Positions 21,533 to 34,200 of a stretch of DNA of 64,000 nt are shown here, piece after piece. The notes under the pieces were generated by a model that was not told the origin of the DNA, did no database searches, and saw only the letters and a list, made by a program, of their open reading frames with translations. The stretch covers positions 496,001 through 560,000 of the forward strand of contig JAJKFH010001359.1 of the NCBI GenBank assembly GCA_023333565.1, in the 5' to 3' direction. Position 1 is the first letter of the stretch, and each line of letters starts with the position of its first letter. The translations under genes were made by a program, and so were the position numbers. This DNA comes from Puffinus mauretanicus. Its lineage: Eukaryota > Chordata > Aves > Procellariiformes > Procellariidae.

Positions 21533-24500
21533 GTAAATATGTTGTGTGTAATTTTTTTTTTCTCATTTTCTCATTGTCAACATTGTAGAAAGTTAAAATA
21601 TTGAACAGAGGTTGCCCCATTCCATGTCACCTAGCTGGGGTCTCTGCAAAAGGGATATCTTTTATTTTTCCATCCTAAAATAATTCTGATTCTTGCTGAC
21701 AGGATGCATTCACTTTCCTCCAGCACAGTAGCTCTGGGCCAAATCAGTGTACGGCTGCATAGAGCATGTTCTCTTGCTGAATGGCTGGGAATGCTCCATG
21801 TAGCAGAAAGCAAATTCGGTCTGGATCTAATATTCACACTACCAGCACAGTGCAGATTTAAAGAATTGTTTAGTAATTCTGAGCTCATAATAAAGATGTG
21901 GCATAAATGCAGAATGCATTTAAGTGCCAGTAAATCTCAGTAATAGTGGTTTCATTACATGACACCTGTATCCCTCATAATTTTACTCAGAACTGTACAA
22001 AAGAAGTTTTGTGCAGAGGAATTCTTTTAACTCCAAAGGACTTTAATTTGGAAGCAGTTTGAAAGGAATGAAGAAAGAAATACTTTTCCAAACATACTCC
22101 TGAAATGGCCCCTTTTATTAACTAAAAAAAATTGATACTAGAACAATTAATAGACGTTAAAATCAGGTACATTAACATGAAAGTAAAGCCCCATCAAAGA
22201 GAAGATAAAGTATTAGCTATTTACTGGGATTTGCTATGACAAAATGTACTTGGACAACAAAGATCATGAACTGCTTCTGGCATTCATAGAAATTACAAGG
22301 AATGAATCAGCTGCTAATCCAGAGCTTGAGGAAATCTGATTGTACAGATGACATTTTGAATAAGTGACACTCATGTTTAAACCACATGGACTGCAGTGGA
22401 CTTTCCTATGGAATCTTTTTCCAAACATTTTGCTCACTTTGCTGTAATCCACTGTCATTTTGAATATAGCTCCATTTCACCAAGTCCCAGTCAACTAAAA
22501 TGTTCATTAAACATTTTAAAATTATTAATTCTAAACATTTCTGATGACTGTGAGATTGTGAAAGAAAAGCTTCTGAAACTGTATTTACCTAATTCCACTG
22601 AGTTCTTCTAATGCTGGGCAGCTCTGTTTTTTTAATACGTAACTACAGTTACTTGAAAGACTATTTCATTTCAATGTGTAGAAGGTCAAGGGAGGAGAAG
22701 AGGAAATAATTCCATAACAGTTATATCAGTTGAAAACAATACTTTTTTAGGACGTTTATTTAAGTACCAGTTTAACACTAGCTGCCCTTGGAGTTCATCT
22801 CAGTTATGACCTGCTAAATAAAAATGCAATAAATAGCTGATCTGAATAGTCTGGATATTATTTAATATCTTCCAGTGGAAATAGGAGATATTTTGTTTTT
22901 CAAAGAGGAACCTACATGGATAGAACTCAAATCTCATGGGAAAAATGCTCATTTCAGATTTCTCAGTTTCTGACAAACAAATAAATTAAAAAACATCTCT
23001 ATGCTCTATTTAGGAAAAGTATATACAAATAATACTTTTATTATTAATTAAAAATTATTCTTAAGACCAGAATTTTTGGATGGCAATTATTTTGTCTGCC
23101 ATAGAGGGAATAAATTGAGGGCCAGTCAATTTGTGTAGTTTTACTTCCGACATTTATTATACATCTTAGAAACTAGACCATAAGCCTTCAGTTATTAATT
23201 CATGTTTTTGACTTTGTACATGCCAATTGAAATCATGGCGACAGTGAAGTTGGTAGCAAAGCTACTAATGAAAGCAAGACTTCACCCTGCAAGTAGTCAA
23301 AGTAGTCAAGGGAGCTACTGCTAGGACTGAGCATGTCTAGGTCTTATTGTGATCTTGGTCATTGCTAGAATACGTCTGTGGAACTGTCTGATGAGCTTAG
23401 ATAATTATACTGTTTCTGTGAATAAGTATTGGGGCTTTTTATAGTTTTAGAAGTATTTTTTCTGCTTAATCCCTGTTAGGTAGAGAAGAGCTAAACAATG
23501 GAACATCTGTTCTTTTCCACTAATGCTTCCATATGAAAGGATGCAAGATAATTACTGGGGTCTAATTATTAGTCCTTGTTACAGATAAAAACTATACAGG
23601 TGCTAGCTATTAATATGTGCATAAATATGCCTTCATTCATGAACAAATTCCTTTTAATATCAGCCTTACCCCAAAGTCAACTAGAGCCTTTCTAGCATCA
23701 TTAAATAGTAGATTAATTTAAGTGTTTTAGGACCAGGTTTTTGAATAGTTATTTACATTAAAAAATCTTGGCATATTTGAACTAATGGCAAATTGTTTTT
23801 TAATTTAAATAGGGAAAGGGCTTTCAGTCTGCCCTTTGTATTTCACAGAGAGGATTGAGGATTGCGATGCAATCCTCGGTTTGAGGAGCAAAAGGCTCCC
23901 AAGTCAAAAATGTACGTTTATTTACAAGTAGTTTCCGCCTTAGAATGAATTCAGACAAAAATAGAGAAACTTGTGATGTAGTTAATTATTAATAATGTTA
24001 CATAGTAATAATATCTCTTTCATACATCTCTTATTAGTATTTTTGTTGAATTACGTTTTTCAATAAAACAACTTTTCTTATTTTTTGAATCAAAGTTAAA
24101 AACTAAAAGAACATGTTTGCTTGAAATTGTTAAGGTTTATATAACGGGTTTCTGATCCTTAGAACTTCTGAAACAGTTCAGTGAGAAAAGCTTGAAGTAG
24201 ACTTGAAATATGTTTTAAATTAAAAGTCTCTAAGTCAAGAGGAGGTCAGTTATGTGTTTACTGAACAGAATTTTTATGGATAAAAGACTAAGCAATTAAG
24301 GAAAACACATACCCTCCTTTGTAAATACTGAATTCTTTCATATTCCTAAATTACTGTGTCTTCATCTGTTATATCTCAAAGAATGCATTTGTTTATATAG
24401 ACAAAATAAATGTAATATAATCAGATTATAAAAATGAAATGAAATATAAACTCTTCTACATTTATTAACTTTAAGTAGCGTAACTCAAGTGATAAAAATA

Positions 24501-25420
24501 TTCTTCTAGTCTTAGATTAAACATATATTGCTTGCTTTTGTTTTGTACAAATGCAGATTAAATTTTGAATTTGTGTACTGCCCCCATAGACTGAAGAATA
24601 CTTTGCTTCCATACGTTCAGTGCTGAAAAAGACTCCTTCCCCATTTTTAAAAAAAGCTGCTATCTCAGTGGTTGCCAGGCTTTCCTGGTTCTAACTTAGC
24701 TAAATACTACATCAAACAGCAGGGCATATAGATGATTGCAAAACACTGTCTGTAAATTCTTTTTCAGCTGGCTGGACAGGGATTTCTCATTTCATACATC
24801 ATTCACAACTTGCTGCAGTGATTCCACAAAGTCACCCAGGAGGCTTAAAACAGTTAATGGAAAAGAAATACTTCCTTTTGTTTTGGAATACCTTTTTTCT
24901 CTCCTTTTAGGTCTGCAGTTTGCTCTGCTCTGTGCCTGCCTCTGTTGGCAACACTGGTAGAGCTTCAAGAGAGTGTTTATGACAGTTGTATTTCTGGAAA
25001 TCTTCCCAGGCTTCTTAGCACTTAGTAGCAAGTGGTTACAGCAAAAGCAGCAGCAAGTAGGTGTAGCTTTCTCTCTGTAAAGGGAAAAGAGCCCAAACAG
25101 GATTTGATTCTGACAAGAAGGTTAGGTGACTTGGTTTAAACAGCTAACACCAAGCCTGCCTCCATGGCCTGGGACAGCCAAACTTTCCGTCGTGGAACGA
25201 GGGGCTGCCTCCAAATAGTGGTTTGTTTGCAGGGTTTTTACAGAGTTGGTAAACAACAGAGCTAAGTTGTATAGTGTATGCCTCCTCATAGAAACCGCTG
25301 AATTTCTTGGAAACCAAAGACATTTTACATCTTACACGAGGTACAGCATTAAACCCACCAACTCTCCCCTGCATTCTAGTATGTCTTTCACTTGCTGATC
25401 CATAGTGCTTTCTATTTCAG

Positions 25421-25551
25421 CTTTACTAAAAATTTCATTTAGCAGTTTATGCACTGTATTTTAATTTTGCTAATGTAAGAAAGCTATTAACAAGCGGCTG
25501 AATATCTGTCTTTCTTACTACAAAAACAATATATAGCATCAGGAATTCCAG
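25421..25551 (+). other. Candidate non-coding exon (strong splice-site pair)
   Basis: Preceded by a good acceptor (GTGCTTTCTATTTCAG, ending 25420) and followed by an almost consensus donor CCAG|GTAAGA (25551/25552). All three frames contain stops, so it could only be a UTR or long non-coding RNA exon. It may equally be a pseudo-exon; RNA data would decide. Confidence 0.15.
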
Positions 25552-28500
25552 GTAAGACAATTAATAGATTTGTTACCATCCAGATCTGTGAAAATGCTGT
25601 GTACAGTACGGAGTAAAGCAGGATTTTGCTGGATGTAAAGAAACATTGAATTCCTTAAAGTTGGAATTTGAAAGACAGTGATTCAGAATTTGACCTAAAT
25701 TATGCCAGCATAAAAGTGAAATGATTCATTGAAGCTAGTGGGCTTTTCTGGAATTATACTACTGTAAATGAATTCAGTATTTCTAGGTAGGCAGTTAACT
25801 TGGAGCCATTTTCCTCTTAAAAAAAAAAAAAAAGAAGTCTGAGGCTTGATTCTGTACTGCAGTGCTACCTTTTTTCTTTCCAAGACCTATTATAAAGTGG
25901 CACTAACTTTGCAATCTCAGTTCAGCCAAAGGACTCTAAAAGCAATGCTCTCATTTATTATTAGCATGGCACACCCGTGGTCAGACGGATGCCTCTTCAG
26001 TCATTACAGGACTTTGAATAGGCCCCTTGTAGCTACTGATAGTAATTGAAGTGTCAAATGAACTTCATTTACGTCAGAGGACCATTCCTAGATGTTCCTG
26101 CAAACCTGTGATATCTCTGTATATTTAGAAATTGTACAGTAATGCAGTCATTATGCAGTAGCTAGCACTGTGGTTCCAGCAATGTCTATTTTACATTCCC
26201 TCTTTCTCAAGCTAGTCCACTAGATCATCTCCCTGTGGATAATAAATGGCTGATAAATTGTTATAGATTGCTGTAAGGGCTAATGGGTTGCTGACAAACA
26301 TGGACCATCTTTAGCATCCTCTGATGGTGTATATATAATTGTCAAAAATACATAGCAGTCAAATTTTATAACCTGTTATCAGGTATTAATCCTTTACTAA
26401 ACCTCCAAATGACATGTTCTTTGAATATGAGATGTTACCATATAATACTTTATTATCTACAAACAAAGCAGGAGAATTTTTTTTTTCCCCTTTCAGTCTG
26501 ACATGTTAGTGTTGTGATTGCTTTTAGTCTTATTTTTATTTGTCTGGAGAATTTTGGGTTTTAATTTGAAATGCTTAAAATCAAGTCGTTTAATTCAGCT
26601 GATGCGTAAGATCATTGAGCTTCTCTCCTAGATTTCATTCATGAGTGTACAAGTCCACTGTGTTTTATTTTCTTTTCCTTTACCTTGTTGGAGTTTCAAG
26701 TAGTGCATCACCCTAATGTTTAGCACTATAAAGTTACTGCCTCACTGAACTCAGCTGACAGATATTCATTTGTAAGCCAATGAGATACGAGTACTAAATT
26801 CAGGAGTACTGATGTTAATGTGTCCTTATTTAATCTGTTCTTATTGCCAAAATAATTAAGCTTAAAATAACAATCCATTGTATATAACATATATACCTTA
26901 GTATCAAAGCTAGCTATTCTGCAGGACAACAGTCATCTTTATGACTGATCGTATTGTTCTATGATTTATTTTATGTATGTATCAGTATGTATCTTTTTTT
27001 TTTTAATCATAATTAGTTTGCACCATTTACAGATGTACATTGCTTAAATTCTATCCTTGTGTACAGATTTGTTAAGATCATCTGTATGGAACACAGTAAA
27101 AGCCAGGCATAGGATGCTCAGAGTTTGTATGCTGCAGAAATTTGCCAGAATTAAAAAAAAATCACCGTAGAATTTATTAATTTATTTTGGCAACTTATTT
27201 TACAGCAGTTAATTATTCATATAAATGAGGCAGAATTATTGTGAAAAATCCAGTAAAAATGTTCAATTAAAAACCTAAATTATAAGTTTAATCAGAATCT
27301 TCAACAGTACAAAACCGGATTTGCATATAGTCTCATTGAAAAATGCTTTGTGTAAGATGAACATTGTACTTTTGTGCAGTCTCAGCTCTATTAGTTATTT
27401 CTGCTGCATAAATGATCATATATCATTTTATTGATGGCAATTTTCTCTGCAGCTGCAGTTCCTTTAAAAAAAATCAGTATCTCTCTGTCTTCATACTGAG
27501 AATTCAGTAGGTTCCTCTTTTTTGTATATGAGCAGTATCTGAATGAACACAAATTAGGAAATCCGGAGAGTGTTCCAAAGGAAACGCAACTATTTCCTGT
27601 TTAGTTCTACTGAATTGTTGGCCTGCCATCATAAAGATCTCATTACTACATTAATAGCAGGTTTCAGAAAAGCTTTCTTGTTTTGACTAAAAGCACATAA
27701 ATCTCAAATAGTATCAACCGTAATACAGCCTGATTGAGGAGGTTAGTTTATTCAGGCTAACAACAGTGAGACCTCCCAAGAAAACTGATGTTATTGACTA
27801 TGGAAGAAAATTACATTAAAAAACTCCGCCTCATTTGATGGCTCCTTCCGTTTGTTTAGAAGGAGGTACGAGGTCCATGAAAGAGAGGATTCAAACCCAA
27901 AATGGTTGAATGGCATTGGATAAACTCTGCAAGTAAAGCAGCTTTTAGCACAACAGGATCTTCAGAATGATCAGTGAATACAACTTGCTCCTTTGATAGA
28001 ATATGTTTGTTCTGTAGATTCACATCCCTAGATTTAGATGTAAGTGGTTTTTTTTCATCTTCTTTCTCATGCAGTATCCTCAAGCTTAATGTTTAGATCT
28101 CAGTAATGTAAATGTAAGCTTCTCAAGAGTGAGAAGAGTGAGTTGATGGAGATCTTGTTACACAGATTGCTGTACATGACTTTTTGGCTATACTTGTGAT
28201 AGGAAAGTGTTCTATTTAAGAAAAACATTTGGCTAATAATAATGATTTGTGAACAGAATAAGCATAATGCAATAAGTGAAAAGAAAAGTACATCCATATG
28301 TTGGTACTTACATGAGAAGTTGCTTATTTCAGGATGAAAATTTGTTTGCTCTACAGTCGTTGTGGTTTTGTGTGGCAGAACTCACTGCATTCATTCTCCA
28401 AGGCGAAGTTGCCAAGGAATAGTGATCACTACAGCCTCCATTTTTTGTACAGCCCTACGTCCCATCGTTCAAATAATTCCACAACTCCCATAGATAAGTT

Positions 28501-29246
28501 GCTGAGCAGGAGAGAGAATATCACTCTCATGTCTTTTCATCTGGCAGCGATGTAGAAGGCTTGGTTGATCAACGTCTGTAATGAGGGCTATAAGAGTGCA
28601 CAGATATTTGAATCAAAGGGTAATCTCTCTCTTTTATGTAACTGCGGAGCTTCACATATCACTAGATTATTCTCTGCACTTGCTGTAAATAATTCTCCCC
28701 ATCAGAGCTAAGCACTTTGCAACCATTGCCTCTAAATTATAAGATGATCTATACCACCTCCACCTCTGTGCAGTTCCCTGACCTGAAGTTGCTTATTTTC
28801 ACTCAGCTCCAGCTGCAGATTTATGGCCATGGTATTACATTTTCTCTCAAGGGGACAATACATTTTTCATATCAAACAGAATTTGGTTTTAATGCAACTT
28901 TTCATCATCACCTATTATTATTTTACTTCAGCAAATGTAGTGCCCAGCTGAAAATATGAACTTAGTCGCTATTTATTCATTGAATAGCTTGGAGCTGTAG
29001 CATGGGTGGGAGCAGGTGCAGTTTCCTCTGAAGGGGTTTCAAATAGAACCATCATGTCCATGTTGTGTGTGTGCTCAGTTGCCTCTTTGGGTGGCCTCTG
29101 GTGGCACATAAGGTGGAGGATGGAGGGCTCGACCTCAAAATCTTTCTTTATAGCTGTGTCTATAAAGGTACCTGGATGCTATGATACAGAATCTATAGAC
29201 ATTCAAGGATGGCTGGAAAGCTCTCAACACCTTAGTAGCTGAAAGT

Positions 29247-29279
29247 TGGTAATGCACAACTCAAGGTTGTGCATTACCA
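29247..29279. repeat. Perfect 14-bp inverted repeat with 5-base loop
   Basis: The left arm TGGTAATGCACAAC (29247-29260) is followed by the loop TCAAG and the exact reverse complement GTTGTGCATTACCA (29266-29279). RNA from either strand would form a stable hairpin. No poly(T) stop follows and it does not match a microRNA I know; the stem is shorter than a microRNA precursor. Confidence 0.9.
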
Positions 29280-31197
29280 TGTGACCCTGACTTAGAGCCC
29301 ACCCCTGTAGCTGTATAGCTGTGGAGTCTGAAATTAGTACTGTGCCATAGTTTTGCATCATTGTGATGTTACCCCACAAAGGAAAAGAATGTCTAGAAAT
29401 ATAGATATAGCAAAGGATTCTGGGAAAGGGGGATTACTGAAGGTCCATGAGGTGGTGTCAGAAAACCTGGAAATCTTTTTTAACCTACCCAAGTGGCAGC
29501 ATTACACTCCTTTAGAAAAAGGATGAAATCCATTGGGAAAAATCAAGCACAAAATAGCTATTGGTGTATGGCCAGTGTCATACACCAGAAATAATCTTCT
29601 GTCCGAAAAATGAGACATAACAGGGCTACTCAACCATAGTTCCTGTTCAAGGTTCAGCATGCACCAGGGATAAATGGGATACTTTTCACAGCTAAGCTTT
29701 CACTTAGCTCATTCCATAGGAGCAGATACCCAAGAGAAGAAGAGTTCTGATTATATCACGTGGCTGGGAGAAATGTGGCCTTTGACAAAGTAGCAGAGTA
29801 TTAAAAGTCTTCAAGAGCGAGAGCACATCCACAGTATCCTATTCAAGGTTAATGAGCTCTTCTGCTTGATTTATATATACCTTTGAAAAGAACTGAAGTA
29901 CACAGTAATATAACATGAACTGCTTAGTTGCCAAACATGATTTAAAAAATAAAATAATAGAAAAATAGCAATGGTATCTTTTTTTTAGTTGCAAAACTCA
30001 AAAAAATGCAAAAATTGAAATTGTTTAAGAACATTTTCCTGTCTCTCTCACATGTGTAATAGCTTATTCTTTTACATGTCATATTGTTTAAAACAGAGAT
30101 GTCAGAAGGGGGTTTCCTACTGCTTATAGTCATTCTCTTTTCACCAGACATTCCTGCTTCCCTTCACCTCCCCATCTCTGTTTGGAGGCAAGATTCAATC
30201 TAACGTTTTATTCAGAATACACCATTTTCCCTCATGAATATCCTTTTCCCACAGTATACTACTTTTTTCTCTGGATTTAACTCCAGCAATCTGTTATCAT
30301 TCTGTTACTGCCGCCTGTTATACCTTTCAGTTTGACACCTAGAGTATCAGCATCCCCCTGTTTTTTTGTAGGAGGGGGATATGAATTGGTCTGAGTGTCA
30401 TTCTACCTGTCTTATTCCCAGCCTTGAAAGGTTGTAAAAATATGTGAACTTTACTGCATCTATAAATCATTCACTGATAGCAGGAGAAAACACTTGAACA
30501 CAGCCTGTCCCCAGTACAGAAAGTTCCACGTCCTGCTGATCTCGTGTTGGGGACACTGACAAATGACCAGTGTGTGTCCTTGTCCTCAGGTGCTGAGCAG
30601 TGTTGGGAGCTCCTCATCTGTGTGTGAGTCGGCTGTCATGGAGACTATGTGAATGGTAAGCACACAGAGCACTGTATTTAACACCTCGGAGATGACAGTT
30701 ATAACGTGCCTTTTCAGAGTGAACGTTGGAGGTGAGAATGAACACAGTAGCATCAAGTCCTGTTGCTGTCTTTCCTTTGGTTATATTCCCTTCTTTTAGC
30801 AGTACTTAACACATGCAGTATCACTTACACCAAACAGTCCACCTCTGCCATGCCCTGGACGTCATGCCAGTTTTCAATCAGGTACATTATGATAGTCACC
30901 TGCTGCAGTGAATTACCTCCAAATACACCTTTATGTGTCAGGTTTTGCTACTCAGTTTCAGATGTCATCAGCCTCTTGTGATAGGCACTGCGGTGATGAG
31001 GCAGATAAAGGGCAGAGTAGAGCATTCAAACGGCAATGAAGAGAGTGAAATACCAAGCATACACTTCATAAAACGAGTAAGGCAGTTGCTGTTATGATAG
31101 AAGGAATATACTGACAGGCAAAATAGAGATGAACCTCTTAAAGTTTCAACTGTAGTGGAGCTGAATGGTCATGATTGCTAGTGTTCTGTTAACTTAC

Positions 31198-31277
31198 CTC
31201 TTACTGAGAATAGATGCACTTAGTACTCCTGCTTGTGTCTATTCACAGAAGTGTCAGCGTGTGTGGAGGGAGGGCTT
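31198..31277 (-). other. Candidate minus-strand non-coding exon
   Basis: On the minus strand a good acceptor (GTATGCATTTTTCAG at 31278-31292) and a near-perfect donor (AGAG|GTAAGTTA at 31198/31197) bound 80 bp. All frames contain stops, so any transcript here would be non-coding. It is listed mainly because its sites are as strong as the plus-strand candidates, showing that such pairs occur on both strands by chance. Confidence 0.12.
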
Positions 31278-34200
31278 CTGAAAAATGCATACCCAGAAAT
31301 GGTGCAGCATCCTTTATACAATAATCTGGGTACCAGAATATAGCAGGGACATATTTACCACAAAGATACCAAGACAAAAATATTTGTGACAAAATTTCAA
31401 AACAGGAACAAATTCAGGAGAAACATAAGGAACTGAAAACACTGTAAATTGAAACTAATGAAATATTCCATGACTTGTAAAGAAAAATAGAATTTGCTTA
31501 GTGTGCAGGAGTTTAGCTGAGGTGAAACTAGAGATGGTCTTCTAATGCAATTGGATAAGGGTATATAAGAAATGAACATAAGTACCTATTTAGCAATGTG
31601 CTACTTAGGATAGATGAAAAAGGGATAGACAAAAATCTATGGAGAGAAACATAATGCTTACTTAGGGCATCTCATTAGGTGTTTTAAATCACACTCCTGG
31701 AGGTCCCTACCTCACTCTATGGATGGAACATAGGTTTTTAACTGTGGTCCATGGAATCCTAAATTAAATGTCTGAAGTAGACTAATGTCTGCACAAATAC
31801 CGGCCATACAGATTAAAAAACTTGGTAAACCATTTAAAATTCAGTATGGCAAATCAATCTAACAGACCGCTGTAGAGTGGCATACAATTTATACCAGACT
31901 CACAAATGTCTGACAAGTGTTCAACCAACCAGGAAAACTCACATTACCCAAGCTCTAATTCTGAATCACCTCCAATCCAAAATTCAAGACTTTTGACTAG
32001 AAACCCAGCAGACTTGGTGCAGGGGAGAAAGAAGGAACCAGAGAAAATGGTCAGCTATGAAAGTTGAGAAAAGGAGAATTAAACTCCAAATTGCTTTTCT
32101 CTGAACAGCTACTATCAAGCAGCTGTAAACATCTAAACAAAAAAATCCAGAGTATAAAACTAAAAGCTTCTACAGGAAGATAGTGTAAATTGAAGTTTTG
32201 GAGATTAGCCTGGTATAACCAACTTTCTGACTGGCCAAAGACTGACTCTTTAGTCTTTCTGGGGCTGTGTTTCTGCATTGACAGTGAAAGGATAGTAATC
32301 TTTGGAGTGCGAGACTGTGGCTAGTGCTTATACAACGTTTTGAAAATTCGCTATGTCCTACAATTTAATTCTCAAACATGGTAAGGGAAATAAATATCGC
32401 TGAACTCAGGTTGACCTGGTTCTCAGTGGAGATACTCGGTAGTCAGTGGTGGTAAAGAACACCATACTGGCAGGAGCTATACTATGCCATTGGTCACAGA
32501 AATAGCAGAATCAGGCCATTCTGCCTTGGTTTGGAGTTGTACAAAGTTATACAATCTTGAGAGAAAATTATTAAGGAAAATAGTTGAGATTTGAGGGTTG
32601 GTGCTGCCAAGTACACTGAATTTTTTAGTTTATTATATGATGGATTCCTTGACACTTCAAAGATTAAAAAAAAAAAATAAATCACTGAGCTTGAACCTAA
32701 AAAACTTACCGGTGCATGTAGTTCTTAGTAATGCCAGCAACCACAGCTGATAGTAGAGTGTGAGAGCTGTCAGTGCATTATCAGACTCTGCTGAAATCTT
32801 CTACTATATTGGTATATTTTTTAGTGTATTGAAAAAACAGGTGGGGATTTTAAGGTGTTGGAAATTAAGTCCAATGAGTTGAAAGAAGAAAATAAGACAA
32901 GGGCTGTAGCTGAGAAACTTTCTCAAGCTATTATAAGTCAAGATCCTACGCATCTTCACTTAATGATAAAACATTACATGTTTAGAGTAACTCTTATGAT
33001 TAGGGATGGTCAGTAAATTTCTTAATTTTTTTAAAGAAAATGTGAGTTTCAACCTTTTCTTTAAATTTACAATGTGATAAAAAGCAGAAACTAGAAGCAG
33101 GGTTAAACTTAGTTTGATATTATTGTCCAACTTTTGGAAATTAAATTCCTTTTTTGACAGAAAATCTGAAAAAATGGCACTCAGAAATTCTATCATACTG
33201 GAATAATTTTGAAAATTACCTGGGTCAAATAATTGACATCTTTGGGACAGCTTCTTCTACTTTTTAATTCAATCTTCTTTGTAGCTTCTTAGTATCTTTT
33301 CTTTTTTTTCTTTTTTCTTCTGTATTTTTCTCTTTTACTCTAATTCAGGGACCTTGATATTCCAAGTTTATTGTTGTAAAGCGGTTTCTTTAATAACAGC
33401 TGCTGTTGCATTGTGTACTTTACTGTATGCTTTCCTTCCGTCAGTATGAAATGAATAACTGTATAGCTAAAACCTGACAAAATTATACATTAAAAATCAA
33501 AAGCTCTGGTAAGACAGATCAGAAGCATAGCTTTTGAAGTTAAGTAAAGCTGACAACATTCATTTGCAAAGTACAAATGGCAAATGAAAAACATCTGCAG
33601 TGAAGCAAAAGGAAGAGACCCATCTTTCATATATAATTGGGATACCTGAAGGTGTAATGCTCAGACAAGAGGAAATAAAACAAAATGCCAAATGTAAGGG
33701 ATATTACTGATGATTTTACACCACCAGATGAAGAACTAATATGAACAGGAGGGAAAACTAAGTCATGGACAAATTTGGTTCAATATTTCCACATGTATCA
33801 ATTATGCTGAATTTTGCTGATTAAGGTGGTGATGTCATATTTATTTTTCTGCTTTCTTTTATTGGATATAATGATGACTCTGTGGCACAACTTATGTCTG
33901 TTAAGTTTTGAGGTAGCAGAGTATTCTAAGCATACATGTAACGTTAGACACAGACTTCAGATCTTACTGAGAAACGATGTGCCATAACTGACTGCAAAGC
34001 AAAGCAATGCATTTGTTTTTGAATTTGGGGCCTTTATTCCTGCACCCTTATTATTTCCATGCCTGTCCAACCTCTGTAACACAGGAATGAGCCTATGAGG
34101 CTTCCTCTCTTACAAAGGGCCACGAGCCACCAAGACCTATAATTTCAAAAGAATACTCTATAGTTTTTATCTCCTTATTTTCAAGTGCCTGGTTTTGGCC

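Larger units (their letters stand above)
15648..25420. other. AT-rich non-coding DNA with one MIR-like relic
   Basis: About 9.8 kb without a recognisable gene. It contains an old SINE relic at 17130-17255 and several splice-like pairs (17103-17213, 21444-21532) listed separately. A small hairpin, GAGGATTGC / GCAATCCTC with a 3-base loop, lies at 23857-23877. Other open stretches are under 100 codons and have no family features. Confidence 0.55.
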
